Shown here piece after piece: positions 1 through 10,068 of a DNA stretch of 64,000 nt; the stretch's first letter is position 1, and each line of letters starts with the position of its first letter. The DNA lies in NCBI RefSeq assembly GCF_020424085.1, contig NZ_CP080203.1, positions 1,612,001 to 1,676,000 on the forward strand, read 5' to 3'. Under the pieces are notes generated by a model. The model was not told the DNA's origin. It did not search any database and saw only the letters and a list, made by a program, of their open reading frames with translations. Source of the stretch: Mycetocola spongiae. GTDB lineage: Bacteria; Actinomycetota; Actinomycetes; Actinomycetales; Microbacteriaceae. The position numbers and the translations under genes are program-made.

Positions 1-1
1 G

Positions 2-652
2 AAGAACCTCATCCTCGGTACCTTCATCATGCTGGCCACGTATGTGCTGTTCTACCTGATGACCAACTTCACCCTGACCTTCGGTACCCGCGCCTCCTCG
101 GTTGAGGTTGCCCGCGCCACCGCCGAGGCGGCCGGCAAGCCCTTTAACGCCGATACCTGGTTCCCGGGTGGTGGCTTCGGTTATGTGGACTTTGTGCTGA
201 TGCTGATCATCGGCGTGGTGTTCTTCGGAATCTTCACGCTGGTCTCCGGCCCGCTCGCGGATCGCTTCGGCCGCCGCAAGACCCTGATCGTGGTGACGAT
301 CCTGATCATCGGCTTTGGTTTCCTGTTCCAGCCGATGCTCACCACCGACCCCGCGATGACCCAGATCTTCCTGATCCTCGGCTTCACCCTGATGGGTGCC
401 ACCTTTGGCCCGATGGGCGCGCTGCTGCCCGAGCTCTTCCCGACCAATGTGCGCTATTCGGGATCGGCGATCAGCTATAACGTCAGCTCGATCCTCGGTG
501 CCGCCGTGGCCCCCCTGATCGCCCTCAAGCTGTGGGAGGCCGGCGACGGCAGCCCGTTCCTCGTGGGTATGTATCTCTCGGTCATGGGTGTGCTCACCCT
601 GATCGCCCTGCTGCTGTCCAAGGAGACCAAGGACATCAACATGGATAACTAG
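2..652 (+). CDS. MFS transporter, MHS (metabolite:proton symporter) type, C-terminal part
   Basis: The frame is open to the left window edge, so the N-terminal half lies outside. About 216 residues remain. They hold five or six hydrophobic helices and the MFS loop motif GPLADRFGRRKTL, which normally joins helices 8 and 9 in this subfamily. A later stretch, LPELFPTNVRYSGSAISYN, is typical of the metabolite:H+ symporter family (ShiA/ProP-like carriers of organic acids or betaines). The protein would be an inner-membrane proton symporter; the substrate cannot be told from this part. The gene ends just before a strong hairpin terminator. MFS family membership is secure, MHS assignment is likely, substrate unknown. 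Confidence 0.85.
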   Translation, partial: KNLILGTFIMLATYVLFYLMTNFTLTFGTRASSVEVARATAEAAGKPFNADTWFPGGGFGYVDFVLMLIIGVVFFGIFTLVSGPLADRFGRRKTLIVVTILIIGFGFLFQPMLTTDPAMTQIFLILGFTLMGATFGPMGALLPELFPTNVRYSGSAISYNVSSILGAAVAPLIALKLWEAGDGSPFLVGMYLSVMGVLTLIALLLSKETKDINMDN

Positions 653-668
653 GTCCCCGCGGACCACC

Positions 669-714
669 CCGCCCCCTCGGTTTTTGTGATGACAAAAACC
701 GAGGGGGCGGTTTT
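669..714 (+). terminator. Intrinsic terminator after the MFS gene
   Basis: A perfect 19-bp stem (669-687 with 692-710) around the four-base loop GATG is followed by TTTT. It lies 17 bases after the MFS stop codon. Confidence 0.9.
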
Positions 715-863
715 CGTCCGCGGTTGTCCCGGCGAATCCCACCGCGCGCGCGTGGCTTAAGATAGAGCGGGGGCCCGCCGCCAGCTGGCCGCCCCCTTTA
801 GAGCATCAGCCCCGGGCGGCCGCAGGTATCGCGGCCAAAGCGCGCGGCTCCCAGAAAGGCAGC

Positions 864-2762
864 ATGTCCTCCACCGAGTCCCCCACGCCGCCGCCCTCGC
901 GGTCGCCCTTCGGCCGCCGCCGCACGGAACCCACCGGCCCCCGCGCCACGTTCCGGCAGCTGCTCCCCTATCTGTTTGAACATAAGCCGATGCTGTGGTT
1001 CATCATCGCGCTGTCGATCCTGGGGGCCGCCGCCTCGCTGGCCCAGCCGCTGCTGGTCAGCCAGGTCATCGGCATCGTGGAGAAAAATCAGCCGCTCGGG
1101 TCCCTGGTCTGGGTCCTGATCGGCCTGGTGATCGTCTCCGGGCTGCTCTCGGGCTATCAGCACTATCTATTGCAGCGCACGGGTGAGGGGGTCGTGCTCT
1201 CGAGCCGCCGCCGCCTGATCGGCCGGATGCTGCGCCTGCCCATCTCCGAGTTTGATGCCCGCCGCACGGGCGACCTGGTCTCGCGCGTGGGCAGCGATAC
1301 CACGCTGCTGCGCGCGGTCCTCACGCAGGGGCTCGTGGAGGCCGTGGGTGGGGCCGTCACCTTCATCGGGGCGATCATCGCGATGGCCATCATCGACCCC
1401 GTCCTGCTGGGCCTCACGGTGGGTGTGGTCGCGGTATCGATCATCATCGTGGTGGCGCTGTCCAGCCGCATCCGCGCGGCGAGCGCCGCCGCCCAGACCA
1501 AGGTGGGTGAGCTGGCCTCCGCGGTGGAGCGCGCCATCAGCTCCGTGCGCACGGTGCGTGCCGCGGGCGCCACCGAGCGCGAGATCGCCGATGTGGATCG
1601 GCACGCGACCGGCGCCTGGCGAATGGGTATCCGCGTGGCCAAGATCTCCGCGCTCGTGGTACCGGTGGCCGGTATCGCGATGCAGGCCTCGTTCCTGGTG
1701 GTTCTGGGTGTGGGTGGCTTCCGGGTGGCCTCGGGCAGCATCTCGGTCGCGAGCCTCGTGGCCTTTATCCTGTTCCTTTTTATGATGATCATGCCGCTCG
1801 GCCAGGCATTTGGCGCGATCAGCGCCACCAACCAGGCGCTCGGTGCGCTCGGCCGCATCCAGGAGATCATCGATCTGCCCACCGAGGATGCCTTCGACGC
1901 CGAGATCCGCGCGGGTCTCGCCTCCCCGGGTACTCCCTCGCCCGAGGCCCCGGCCATCGAGTTTGACGGTGTGGAATTTGGCTATGCCGAGGCCCCCGCG
2001 AGTGCCCCCACCGAGTCCGAGGCCGCCGCGCGGGTGCGCGAGGCCACGGGTGACCCCGCGGAGGAGGGCAAGATCGCCCGAACCGCCGTGCTGCACGGGG
2101 TATCCTTCCGCGCCGAGCGCGGCAAGCGGATGGCCCTGGTGGGCCCCTCGGGTGCCGGTAAGTCCACGATTCTGGGGCTCATCGAGCGCTTCTACGATCC
2201 GCAGGCCGGGGCCATTCGCCTGGGCGGAGTGGATATCCGCGCGCTGGATCGCGCCGATCTGCGCTCCCGCATCGGCTATGTGGAGCAGGACGCCCCGGTG
2301 CTGGCAGGTTCGCTGCGAGATAACCTGCTGCTGGGCGCCCCGGATGCCAGCGATGAGGAGTGCACGCGGGTGCTCCACGCGGTAAACCTCGGCGAGGTCC
2401 TCGAACGCAATCCCGCGGGCCTGGACGCCGCCGTGGGAGAGGACGGCATCATGCTCTCGGGCGGTGAGCGCCAGCGCCTCTCGATTGCCCGGGCGCTGCT
2501 GGCCGCCGCACCCATCCTGCTGCTGGACGAATCCACGTCCTCGCTGGACGGCGCCAATGAGCAGCTCATGCGCGTGGCCATCGACGCGGTGGCGCAGGAC
2601 CGCACGCTCATCATCATCGCCCACCGCCTGTCCACCGTGGTAGACAGCGATCAGATCGTGGTGCTGGAGCACGGCCGGGTCCTCGGCGCGGGCACCCACT
2701 CCGAGCTCATCGCCTCGGTTCCGCTCTATCGTGATCTGGCCAAGCACCAGTTCCTCGTCTAG
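864..2762 (+). CDS. ABC exporter, fused permease and ATPase
   Basis: This 632-residue half-transporter has an N-terminal six-helix exporter domain (about residues 30-330) and a C-terminal ATPase domain. The Walker A motif GPSGAGKST is at about 427-435, the signature LSGGERQR at about 531, the Walker B plus catalytic Glu in LLLDESTSS near 552, and the switch His in IIAHRLST. This is the MsbA/BmrA/LmrA-like type IV architecture, which works as a dimer to export lipids, drugs or peptides. An Ala/Glu-rich insert of about 40 residues (near 350-400) sits early in the ATPase domain and is not usual. An AGAAAGG ribosome binding site precedes the ATG. The gene is flanked by terminators on both sides, so it is probably monocistronic. 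Substrate unknown. Confidence 0.9.
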   Translation: MSSTESPTPPPSRSPFGRRRTEPTGPRATFRQLLPYLFEHKPMLWFIIALSILGAAASLAQPLLVSQVIGIVEKNQPLGSLVWVLIGLVIVSGLLSGYQHYLLQRTGEGVVLSSRRRLIGRMLRLPISEFDARRTGDLVSRVGSDTTLLRAVLTQGLVEAVGGAVTFIGAIIAMAIIDPVLLGLTVGVVAVSIIIVVALSSRIRAASAAAQTKVGELASAVERAISSVRTVRAAGATEREIADVDRHATGAWRMGIRVAKISALVVPVAGIAMQASFLVVLGVGGFRVASGSISVASLVAFILFLFMMIMPLGQAFGAISATNQALGALGRIQEIIDLPTEDAFDAEIRAGLASPGTPSPEAPAIEFDGVEFGYAEAPASAPTESEAAARVREATGDPAEEGKIARTAVLHGVSFRAERGKRMALVGPSGAGKSTILGLIERFYDPQAGAIRLGGVDIRALDRADLRSRIGYVEQDAPVLAGSLRDNLLLGAPDASDEECTRVLHAVNLGEVLERNPAGLDAAVGEDGIMLSGGERQRLSIARALLAAAPILLLDESTSSLDGANEQLMRVAIDAVAQDRTLIIIAHRLSTVVDSDQIVVLEHGRVLGAGTHSELIASVPLYRDLAKHQFLV

Positions 2763-2784
2763 GCACAGAGCCCCTTCGGGCAGA

Positions 2785-2825
2785 ACAAAACCCCGCGTTC
2801 CGACCAGGAAAACGCGGGGTTTTGT
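2785..2825. terminator. Bidirectional terminator between the ABC exporter and pckG
   Basis: A 15-bp stem (2785-2799 with 2811-2825) has A-rich and T-rich outer arms, so it can end transcription of both convergent genes. Confidence 0.85.
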
Positions 2826-2838
2826 GGTTTGGGGTGGG

Positions 2839-4668
2839 CTAGTTGCCGAGCCGCTCGCGCAGGCCGCTCAGCTCCTCGCGCAGCGCGTCCGGTACCCGAT
2901 CGCCGAAGAGCGCAAAATACTCCTCGGTGAGATCGGCCTCGCGGTTCCAGGATGCGGGGTTGATATCAAAGAGCTGCTCCACATCGGCCGCGGGCAGGTC
3001 CAGCCCCGCGAGGTTCAGCTCGGCCGGGACCGGCAGGGTGCCGATCGCGCTCGGAAGCCCCGAGACGGAGCCCTCGATGCGGCGCGCGATCCACTCCAGC
3101 ACGCGCGAGTTCTCGCCAAATCCGGGCCAGAGGAACCCGCCGTCCTCACCCTTGCGGAACCAGTTGACCTGGTAGATTCCGGGGGCCTTCTCGGCGTCGA
3201 GAAGCCCTCCCACGCGCAGCCAGTGCCCCCAGTAATCGGCCATGTTATATCCGCAGAACGGCAGCATTGCAAAGGGGTCGCGGCGCAGCTCGCCCACGGT
3301 CCCCTCGGCGGCGGCGGTCTTTTCGCTGGATACGGTGGCGCCGATAAACACGCCGTGGGCCCAGTCCCGGGCCTCAACCACCAGCGGGACGTTGGTGGCG
3401 CGGCGTCCCCCAAAGAGGATGGCGTCCAGCGGGATGGCCTGCTCCCAGTCCTCGGCAATCGACGGGGCCTGGGCGGCCGAGACGGTGAAGCGCGAGTTGG
3501 GGTGTGCCGCGGGAGTATCCGAGTCCGGGGTCCAGGGGTTTCCCTGCCAATCGGTCAGGTGGGCGGGGGCCTCATCGGTCAGGCCCTCCCACCAGACATC
3601 ACCCTCGGGGGTGAGCCCCACGTTGGTGAAGATGGTATTGCCCCAGAGGGTATCCACGGCGGTGGCATTGGTGGAGGCTCCCGTGCCGGGGGCCACACCA
3701 AAAAAGCCAGCCTCGGGGTTAATAGCCCAGAGGCGCCCATCGGGTCCGGGCCGCAGCCAGGCGATATCGTCGCCGAAGGTTTCCACGCTCCAGCCGGGGA
3801 TCGTGGGCCGCAGCATGGCCAGGTTGGTTTTGCCACAGGCCGAGGGGAATGCCGCGGCGAAGTGGAATTTGCGGCCCTCCGGCGAGATCAGCCGGATCAG
3901 CAGCATATGCTCGGCGAGCCAGCCCTCATCGCGCCCCAGGACGCTCGCGATGCGCAGCGCAAAGGATTTTTTGGCGAGCAGGGCGTTGCCGCCATAGCCC
4001 GAACCAAAGGACCAGATCTCCCGCGTCTCGGGGTATTGGACGATGTATTTTTTGTCATTTGAGGGCCAGGCCACATCGGCCTCGCCCGCGGCCAGCGGCG
4101 CGCCCACGGAGTGCACGGCGCGCACCCAGTGCTCGCCGCGCGCGATGATGTCCAGGACCTCGCTGCCCGCGCGGGTCATGATGCCCATCGAGAGCACGGC
4201 ATAGCCCGAGTCGGTCACCTGCACCCCCACATGCGAGAGCGGTCCGCCCACGGCCCCCATCGAGAACGGCACCACGTACATCGTGCGGCCGCGCATGCTC
4301 CCGGCGAAAACGCCGTCGAGTTCGCGGCGCATGCTCGCGGGCTCGTGCCAGTTATTGGTGGGGCCGGCATCGGCCTCGTTTTCGGAGCAGATAAACGTGC
4401 GGCTTTCCACGCGCGCCACATCGCTCGGGGCGCTGCGGGCAAGATAGCTATTGGGCCGCAGATCCTGGTTGAGTCGGATCAGTTTTCCCTCGGCCACCAG
4501 CTGCTCCGAGAGCGCCTCGGTCTCGGCGAGGGTGCCTCCCCACCAGACGATGCGCTCGGGACGAGTGAGTTCCGCGATCTCGCGCACCCACCCACGCAGT
4601 TCTGCGAGGCCCTCGTGCTCGGTGACGGCCTCGTCAACGTTGCTGATGTTAATCTCCGCGATGGACAT
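2839..4668 (-). CDS. pckG: Phosphoenolpyruvate carboxykinase (GTP)
   Basis: PckG interconverts oxaloacetate plus GTP with phosphoenolpyruvate, CO2 and GDP; it is the first committed cytosolic step of gluconeogenesis. The 609 residues match the usual length of the GTP-dependent family. Visible motifs are the kinase-1 P-loop with its reactive cysteine, FPSACGKTN (about 274-282), the metal site FGDDIAW (about 298-304), and late [18 protein letters not shown]. The ATG at 4668 is chosen because AAGGAG lies nine bases upstream; an in-frame ATG 11 codons earlier lacks such a site. The gene is divergent from a RamB-like regulator, and the shared intergenic region carries a RamB-like element (4705-4723). 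Growth on acetate or other organic acids is the expected inducing condition. Confidence 0.96.
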   Translation of the reverse strand: MSIAEINISNVDEAVTEHEGLAELRGWVREIAELTRPERIVWWGGTLAETEALSEQLVAEGKLIRLNQDLRPNSYLARSAPSDVARVESRTFICSENEADAGPTNNWHEPASMRRELDGVFAGSMRGRTMYVVPFSMGAVGGPLSHVGVQVTDSGYAVLSMGIMTRAGSEVLDIIARGEHWVRAVHSVGAPLAAGEADVAWPSNDKKYIVQYPETREIWSFGSGYGGNALLAKKSFALRIASVLGRDEGWLAEHMLLIRLISPEGRKFHFAAAFPSACGKTNLAMLRPTIPGWSVETFGDDIAWLRPGPDGRLWAINPEAGFFGVAPGTGASTNATAVDTLWGNTIFTNVGLTPEGDVWWEGLTDEAPAHLTDWQGNPWTPDSDTPAAHPNSRFTVSAAQAPSIAEDWEQAIPLDAILFGGRRATNVPLVVEARDWAHGVFIGATVSSEKTAAAEGTVGELRRDPFAMLPFCGYNMADYWGHWLRVGGLLDAEKAPGIYQVNWFRKGEDGGFLWPGFGENSRVLEWIARRIEGSVSGLPSAIGTLPVPAELNLAGLDLPAADVEQLFDINPASWNREADLTEEYFALFGDRVPDALREELSGLRERLGN

Positions 4669-4704
4669 ATTCCCCGGCTCCTTCAATAGCCTCTGCCACA
4701 AATT

Positions 4705-4723
4705 TGGCGCTAACTTTCGCGCC
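4705..4723. promoter_or_regulatory. Candidate RamB-type operator in the pckG/ramB-like intergenic region
   Basis: TGGCGCTAACTTTCGCGCC lies between the divergent genes. It shares TGGCGNNAACTTTCGC with a site upstream of acs (46632-46650). The AACTTT core matches that of corynebacterial RamB sites (AAAACTTTGCAAA type). A weaker AGAACTTCGC stands at 4775-4784 beside the regulator start. Confidence 0.55.
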
Positions 4724-4798
4724 CACCTCCATCCTGCGTCATAATTTCCGAATCATTATTGTCAGAAAGCAGTTAAGAACTTCGCTTTTTTAGATATT

Positions 4799-6247
4799 AT
4801 GAATTTCATGACGAGTACCTCCTCCGACCTGGCCACGCTGGGTCGTCGCGTGCGCCACTTCCGCACCGCGCGTTCCCTGACCCTCGACCAGCTCGGCGAG
4901 CGCGTGGGCCTGGCCGGCAGCCAGCTCTCCCTGATCGAAAACGGCAAGCGCGAGCCCAAGCTCTCCTCCCTGCAGTCCATCGCCACGGCCCTGGGCCTGG
5001 AACTCTCGGAGCTGCTCGCGAGCGAACCGCCGAGCCAGCGCGCGGCCCTGGAAATCGAGCTAGAGCGCGCGCAGCGCCTCACCGTATTCACCGAGCTGGG
5101 CCTGCCCACCGTGCGGGCCTCGAAGGGCATGAGCGATGACGCCCTGCGCTCGCTGGTGGGTATGCACCGCGAGCTGCAGCGCCGCGCCGCGGAGGCCATC
5201 GCCACCCCCGAGGAGGCGCGCAGGGCCAATACCGAGCAGCGCGAACTCATGCGCACCCAGAATAACTATCTTCCCGAGATCGAGCGCATTGCCGAGGAAC
5301 GGGTCAAGGCCTCGGGCCACGTCACCGGCGCACTGACCCACCGCACGGTGAGCATCATGGCCGAGCAGCTGGGCCTGGAACTCATCTACGTCAACGATCT
5401 CCCGCATTCGGCACGCTCCGTGACCGATCTGGAAAACGGCCGCATCTATCTGCCGCCGGCCTCGATTCCCGGCGGCCACGGCCTGCGCTCGATGGCGCTA
5501 CAGGCGATGGGGCACCGCATTCTGGGGCATACCCGGCCCGTCAGCTATGCCGAGTTTTTGCATCAGCGGCTGGAGATTAACTATTTTGCCGCCGCCTGCC
5601 TGATGCCCAAGACCGCGGCGGTGGGGTTCCTGCACGCCGCCAAGCGCGAGCGCAATCTCGCGGTGGAGGACTTCCGGGATGCCTTTGGGGTGACCCATGA
5701 GGCCGCGGCCCTGCGCCTCACCAACCTGTTTACCTCGCAGCTGGATATGCCCGTGCACTTCCTGCGGGTGGGCGAGGATGGCGCGATCTCCAAGGTCTAC
5801 GAAAACGACGGTCTGCCGCTGCCCTCGGATGTCACGGGTGCGATCGAGGGCCAGATTGCGTGCCGCAAATGGGCCGCCCGCAGCGCGTTTGAACGCACCA
5901 ACCGCACCACCGAGTTTTATCAGTACACCGATACCCCGGCCGGCACGTTCTGGTGCGCCACCCAGACCGGATCCACCGAGGCCGGAGAATTCTCCATCTC
6001 GGTGGGGGTGCCGTTTGGGCAGGCCAAGTATTTCCGCGGCCGGGAGAGCATGATCCGCGCGGTCAGCACCTGCCCGGACGCCTCCTGCTGCCGGCGGCCC
6101 TCGGGTGATCTGATCGAGCGCTGGCAGGATAAGTCCTGGCCCAGCGCCCGGCTGCATACCCATATCCTCTCGCCCCTGCCCTCGGGAACGTTCCCCGGCG
6201 TGGACGATAACGAGGTTTACGAGTTCCTCGAACGGCACGCGGGCTAG
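4799..6247 (+). CDS. XRE-family regulator with ImmA/IrrE-like and ScfR domains, RamB-like
   Basis: The 482 residues have the layout of RamB and related short-chain-fatty-acyl regulators. There is an N-terminal Cro/CI helix-turn-helix (about 13-70, with LTLDQLGERVGLAGSQLSLI), a central ImmA/IrrE-like domain (about 150-300), and a C-terminal DUF2083-type region with a cysteine cluster CPDASCC. RamB represses or activates acetate and glyoxylate genes in Corynebacterium and mycobacteria. In the central domain the protease HExxH is replaced by GHRILGH, so peptidase activity is unlikely. Divergence from pckG and the matching element at acs support control of acetate and gluconeogenic genes. No good ribosome site precedes either ATG (4799 or 4808). 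Family confident; target set inferred. Confidence 0.88.
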   Translation: MNFMTSTSSDLATLGRRVRHFRTARSLTLDQLGERVGLAGSQLSLIENGKREPKLSSLQSIATALGLELSELLASEPPSQRAALEIELERAQRLTVFTELGLPTVRASKGMSDDALRSLVGMHRELQRRAAEAIATPEEARRANTEQRELMRTQNNYLPEIERIAEERVKASGHVTGALTHRTVSIMAEQLGLELIYVNDLPHSARSVTDLENGRIYLPPASIPGGHGLRSMALQAMGHRILGHTRPVSYAEFLHQRLEINYFAAACLMPKTAAVGFLHAAKRERNLAVEDFRDAFGVTHEAAALRLTNLFTSQLDMPVHFLRVGEDGAISKVYENDGLPLPSDVTGAIEGQIACRKWAARSAFERTNRTTEFYQYTDTPAGTFWCATQTGSTEAGEFSISVGVPFGQAKYFRGRESMIRAVSTCPDASCCRRPSGDLIERWQDKSWPSARLHTHILSPLPSGTFPGVDDNEVYEFLERHAG

Positions 6248-6253
6248 GCGCGC

Positions 6254-7054
6254 ATGGACATCCCCACCGAACCGAGCGTGCCCGTGCGTTTTATCACAGC
6301 CGCGGATGGCGTGCGCCTCGCCAGCTATTTTTATGGCGCGGATCCCGCCCGCCCCACGATCCTGGCCGTACACGGCTTTGCGTCCCATGCCTTCCTCAAC
6401 TGGGAGCTCAGCGGCTGGACCCGGGTGCTGACCCGCGCGGGCTATAACGTGCTCGCATTTGACCTGCGTGGCCACGGCCGCAGTGACGCACCGCTTGAGC
6501 CCGAGCGCTATAGCCTGGAGATTTTTGCCTCCGATGCGCGTGCGGTCCTCGCCGCCTATGGGCTGGCCCGCGTGCACTATCTGGGCTATTCGATGGGTGC
6601 ACGCACGGGGTGGCGGCTGGGGCTGGAGAGCCCCGAGCTGTTGGAGAGCCTCATCCTCGGCGGCATGCCCGAGGGCGATCCGCTCACCACCTTTGATGCC
6701 GCGGCGGCCCACGCCTATCTGGAGGCGGGCACTCCCGTGGCCGATCCCCTCACCGCGGGCTATCTGCGGATGGCCGAGGGCGTGGAGGGCAATGATCTGC
6801 GCGCGATGATCGCCGTGGTCACGGGCGTGCGCAGCGGAATGCACGCCCGGATCGGCAGCACCCCGCGGGTGCCGCTGCTTTTTGTCACGGGCGGCAGGGA
6901 CGCCGTGGCACCGGGCAGCCGCGCGCTTGCGCTCGCCTCGGGCGGCGAGTTTGTAGAGATCCCCGGCCGCGGCCACCTGAATACAGTGGGGGCCCGCGGT
7001 TTTAAAGACGCGGTCCTGGACTTCCTCGCCCGGCAGACGGGCGATACTGCCTAG
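6254..7054 (+). CDS. Alpha/beta hydrolase
   Basis: A 266-residue alpha/beta-hydrolase-fold enzyme. It shows the oxyanion-hole motif HGFASH (about 40-45), the nucleophile elbow GYSMG with Ser113, an acidic residue in GGRDAVAP and the catalytic His in GRGHLN near the C-terminus. It starts six bases after the RamB-like gene and has no strong ribosome site of its own, which suggests co-transcription and perhaps coupling. The substrate (ester, lactone or peptide) cannot be predicted. Its 3' end overlaps the convergent ABC ATPase gene by four bases. Confidence 0.85.
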   Translation: MDIPTEPSVPVRFITAADGVRLASYFYGADPARPTILAVHGFASHAFLNWELSGWTRVLTRAGYNVLAFDLRGHGRSDAPLEPERYSLEIFASDARAVLAAYGLARVHYLGYSMGARTGWRLGLESPELLESLILGGMPEGDPLTTFDAAAAHAYLEAGTPVADPLTAGYLRMAEGVEGNDLRAMIAVVTGVRSGMHARIGSTPRVPLLFVTGGRDAVAPGSRALALASGGEFVEIPGRGHLNTVGARGFKDAVLDFLARQTGDTA

Positions 7055-7830
7055 CCCTCCAGCTCCCCCATCAGCTCGGCAAGCTCGTCCCCACCGGCCA
7101 TCAGGGCGGTGATCTCCTCGATGCTCACCTCGGAGCGGGCAAAGCTGCCGATGCTGCGCCCGCGCTTGAGCAGCAGGAAGCGGTCGGCCACGGGGAAGGC
7201 ATGGGTGGGGTTATGGGTGATAAAAATCACGCCGAGCCCCCGCTCGCGTGCCCGCAGGATATAGCGCAGCACGATCGCCGATTGTTTTACCCCGAGGGCC
7301 GCGGTGGGCTCGTCCAGGATAAGAATACGCGCGCCAAAATACACGGCGCGGGCGATCGCGACGCTCTGCCGCTCGCCGCCCGAGAGCGTGCCGATGGGCT
7401 GATCCACATCGCGCAGGTCGATGCCCATGCCCGCGAGCTCCTCGCGGGTGATCCGGCGCATCTGGGCGGCGTCCAGGCGGCGCAGCGGGCCGCGTCCGCG
7501 GGTGAGTTCGGAACCGAGGAAAAAATTGCGCCAGATCGGCATCAGGGGCACCACGGCGAGGTCCTGATAGACGGTGGCGATCCCGGCGGCCAGCGCCTGC
7601 CGCGGCGATCCGAAGCTCACGGGCGTGCCATCCACGCGCAGGCTTCCCGCATCGGGGCGGTGCAGGCCCGCGATGATCTTGATCAGCGTGGACTTCCCCG
7701 CGCCGTTATCGCCGAGCACACACGTCACCTCGCCCGCGCGCACGTCGAGGTCCACTCCGGCCAGGGAAATCACGTTGCCGTAGTTTTTGCCGATGCCGCG
7801 CAGGCTCAGGAGCGGTGTGTTGTCACTCAT
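7051..7830 (-). CDS. Sugar ABC importer, ATPase subunit (single ATPase domain)
   Basis: The 259-residue ATPase has Walker [10 protein letters not shown] (about 40), signature LSGGERQ, Walker [12 protein letters not shown] and the switch His in FITHN. It resembles the carbohydrate uptake 2 (RbsA/XylG) class but carries one ATPase domain rather than the two in RbsA, as in FrcA-like proteins, so a homodimer is expected. It is the last gene of a binding protein-permease-ATPase operon and overlaps the permease stop by four bases (ATGA), implying translational coupling. Confidence 0.92.
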   Translation of the reverse strand: MSDNTPLLSLRGIGKNYGNVISLAGVDLDVRAGEVTCVLGDNGAGKSTLIKIIAGLHRPDAGSLRVDGTPVSFGSPRQALAAGIATVYQDLAVVPLMPIWRNFFLGSELTRGRGPLRRLDAAQMRRITREELAGMGIDLRDVDQPIGTLSGGERQSVAIARAVYFGARILILDEPTAALGVKQSAIVLRYILRARERGLGVIFITHNPTHAFPVADRFLLLKRGRSIGSFARSEVSIEEITALMAGGDELAELMGELEG

Positions 7831-8888
7831 TTTCCGCTCCCCCGTGCCGCCCGACGCTGCACATAGATGTTAAATACGGTGGCCCCGAGCAGCATCGCTC
7901 CGAGGAAAAATTTCAGCCAGTCGGGGCTCCATTCGGCATACACCACGCCCTTCAGCGCCATGCCGTAGATCAGCGCGCCGATGGCCGCCCCGATCGCGCT
8001 GCCATAGCCGCCGGTCATCAGGCAGCCGCCCACCACCGCGGCGATGATATAGAGGAACTCATTGCCGATGCCCTCGCCCGATTGCACGGTTTTAAACGCA
8101 AAGAGCAGGTGCATCGCGAGGATCCAGGCGCAAAAGCCCACGCCCATATACAGGCCGATCTTGGTCTTGACCACGGGCACGCCCACCGCGCGGGCAGCCT
8201 CGGCGCCGCCCCCGCTCGCGAAGATCCAGTTCCCCACGCGCGTGCGGCGCAGGATCCAGGTGGCAGTGAGCACCAGCCCGATCCAGTAAAACACGGTGAT
8301 CTTGATCGAGAGCCCAAACACGGGAATATCGGAGGCGAAGATGGCCCGTCCGAGTTCAAAGCCAGCGGCATCCTGCACCGAGGGAGTGGCGACGCCGCCG
8401 GTCAGGGCGCGGGTGAGCCCCAGGTTAAGCCCCGCGAGCATAAAAAAGGTGGCCAGGGTCACGATGAAACTGGATAGCCTGGTTTTGGTGAGGAGCCAGC
8501 CGTTGATGAACCCCATCGCGAGGGAGAACACCAGGGCGAGCCCCACCCCCACCCAGATATTCGAGCCAAACCAATAGGCGATCAGCGCCGCGGTGAGGGC
8601 GCTACTGATCACCGCGACGCCCGCGGAGAGGTCCACCTCGCCGCCGATCATCAGCAGGGATACCCCCACGGCCATGATGCCCACGGTCGAGGCGCCGTAG
8701 AGGATCGTGGCCTGCGCGTCCCCGGTCGTGAAGACAGGAGATACCGAGGCGAAGACCAAAAAGAGCACGATGGCCGCGGCCAAGGCCCCGATTTCCGGGC
8801 GCAGGAAGAGCCGCGCGGGAAGCGAGCGGGTGCGGAGCCGCTCATCGCCTCCCGGCGCGGTCTGGGGGATGCTGTGTTGCCGCGTCAT
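7827..8888 (-). CDS. Sugar ABC importer, permease subunit
   Basis: This 353-residue, very hydrophobic protein with about eight to ten membrane helices belongs to the RbsC/FrcC/XylH permease family. Typical features are the GEVDLSAG segment and LGIxTxxN-like conserved glycines after helix 3. It forms the membrane channel for the neighbouring ATPase and lipoprotein. It starts four bases after the binding-protein stop. The substrate is probably a pentose, hexose or polyol, but the sequence does not say which. Confidence 0.92.
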   Translation of the reverse strand: MTRQHSIPQTAPGGDERLRTRSLPARLFLRPEIGALAAAIVLFLVFASVSPVFTTGDAQATILYGASTVGIMAVGVSLLMIGGEVDLSAGVAVISSALTAALIAYWFGSNIWVGVGLALVFSLAMGFINGWLLTKTRLSSFIVTLATFFMLAGLNLGLTRALTGGVATPSVQDAAGFELGRAIFASDIPVFGLSIKITVFYWIGLVLTATWILRRTRVGNWIFASGGGAEAARAVGVPVVKTKIGLYMGVGFCAWILAMHLLFAFKTVQSGEGIGNEFLYIIAAVVGGCLMTGGYGSAIGAAIGALIYGMALKGVVYAEWSPDWLKFFLGAMLLGATVFNIYVQRRAARGSGK

Positions 8889-8892
8889 CGCT

Positions 8893-9882
8893 CTAGCGGG
8901 TACCGTTTGCGGCGTAGCGGGCCACGGACTCGGCGTTGTCCTTGGTGATGATCTGCGGTCCCGTCAGCACGGTCTTTCCGCCGCCGAGCACGTTGCCATT
9001 GGTGTTATAGAGCCACAGGTTATCCAGTGCCGAATAGCCCTGCAGATAGGGCTGCTGGTCCACGATGAAGGAGATGCGGTCATCGCTCAGCGCGGAGACG
9101 GCATCGGCGCTCAGGTCAAAGGTGGCGAGGTGCGCACCGCTACCCGCATCGGCGATGGAATCCGCGGCGGCCAGGGCAAAGGGTGCGCCGAGCGTCACCA
9201 CATAATCGATATCGGGGCTGGTCTGGAGCTTGGAGGTGATCGTGGAGGCCACGTTGGGCATGTCCACGCCGTTCACATAGAGCTGTTCGGTGCTGCCGGT
9301 GAAGGCCGAGGCCATACCGGCGCAGCGGGCCTCGTGCCCCACATTGCCCTGCTCGTGCACCACACATACGGCCTTCTTGGCGCCGAGCTCGTTCAGCCGG
9401 GTACCGGCGGCCTCGCCGGCAATGGTTTCGTTCTGTCCGAAGTGGGCCAGGACGCCCATGTCCTCCCAGACATCCTCACCCGAGTTGATGCTCACCACGG
9501 GGATACCGGCCGCCACGGCCGCCTGTACCGAGGCCGAGAGGGCCTCGGGCTTGGCGAGGGTCACGATGATACCGTCCACCTTCTGGTCCACGGCCTGGTC
9601 CACAAGCTGTGCCTGGCGTCCGCCGTCGGGATCGGCCGAATACAGGAGCTCGGCGTTGTCCTTGGCGGCTGCCGCCTCGGCGCCCTTGCGGACGATATCC
9701 CAGAAGGTATCGCCGGCGCCCGAGTGGGTGATCATCGCGATCTTCAGCGGCGCGCTTTCGGCGGGCTGTGCGGTGTTTCCGGCGCCCACCCCGGCGGGGC
9801 CGCCACATGCGGCGAGGCCCAGCATCAGGCCGCCGCCCACGGCGGCGGAGAGGGCAAGCTTGGTCCAGGAACGAGGGGCCAC
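8893..9882 (-). CDS. Sugar ABC importer, substrate-binding lipoprotein
   Basis: The protein has a lipoprotein signal peptide with the lipobox LGLAAC (Cys about 25 from the chosen start), then a periplasmic-binding-protein fold of the RbsB/LacI type (IAMITHSGAGDTFW, DGIIVTLAKPEAL, IPVVSINSG). It captures the sugar at the cell surface and feeds the downstream permease. The start is uncertain: GTG codons at 9903, 9891 and 9882 are all in frame behind a weak GGAAAG. The last is preferred because it gives a compact signal peptide. The gene lies downstream of the rrn terminators on the same strand. Confidence 0.9.
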   Translation of the reverse strand: MAPRSWTKLALSAAVGGGLMLGLAACGGPAGVGAGNTAQPAESAPLKIAMITHSGAGDTFWDIVRKGAEAAAAKDNAELLYSADPDGGRQAQLVDQAVDQKVDGIIVTLAKPEALSASVQAAVAAGIPVVSINSGEDVWEDMGVLAHFGQNETIAGEAAGTRLNELGAKKAVCVVHEQGNVGHEARCAGMASAFTGSTEQLYVNGVDMPNVASTITSKLQTSPDIDYVVTLGAPFALAAADSIADAGSGAHLATFDLSADAVSALSDDRISFIVDQQPYLQGYSALDNLWLYNTNGNVLGGGKTVLTGPQIITKDNAESVARYAANGTR

Positions 9883-9903
9883 AATAATCACTATTCTTTC
9901 CAC

Positions 9904-10068
9904 CCGAGAGGTCCGAGTCGCCGCGCGATGGGTGGGGGAAATTTCTCGCGCCGACGGCCAGTCCGCGCTGGCGCGGATGCTCCCTCGATACTACCGGTGC
10001 CCGCGCATTTCCGCGGTGCATCCGGCGCTCCCCCGGCAGATGAGGGGCTTCGCGGGTTAAACAGGAAA
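9904..10068. other. Non-coding interval upstream of the sugar ABC operon
   Basis: This stretch between the last rrn terminator hairpin and the binding-protein gene should hold the promoter of the ABC operon. I could not pick a convincing -10/-35 pair, and no coding sequence is apparent. Confidence 0.5.
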
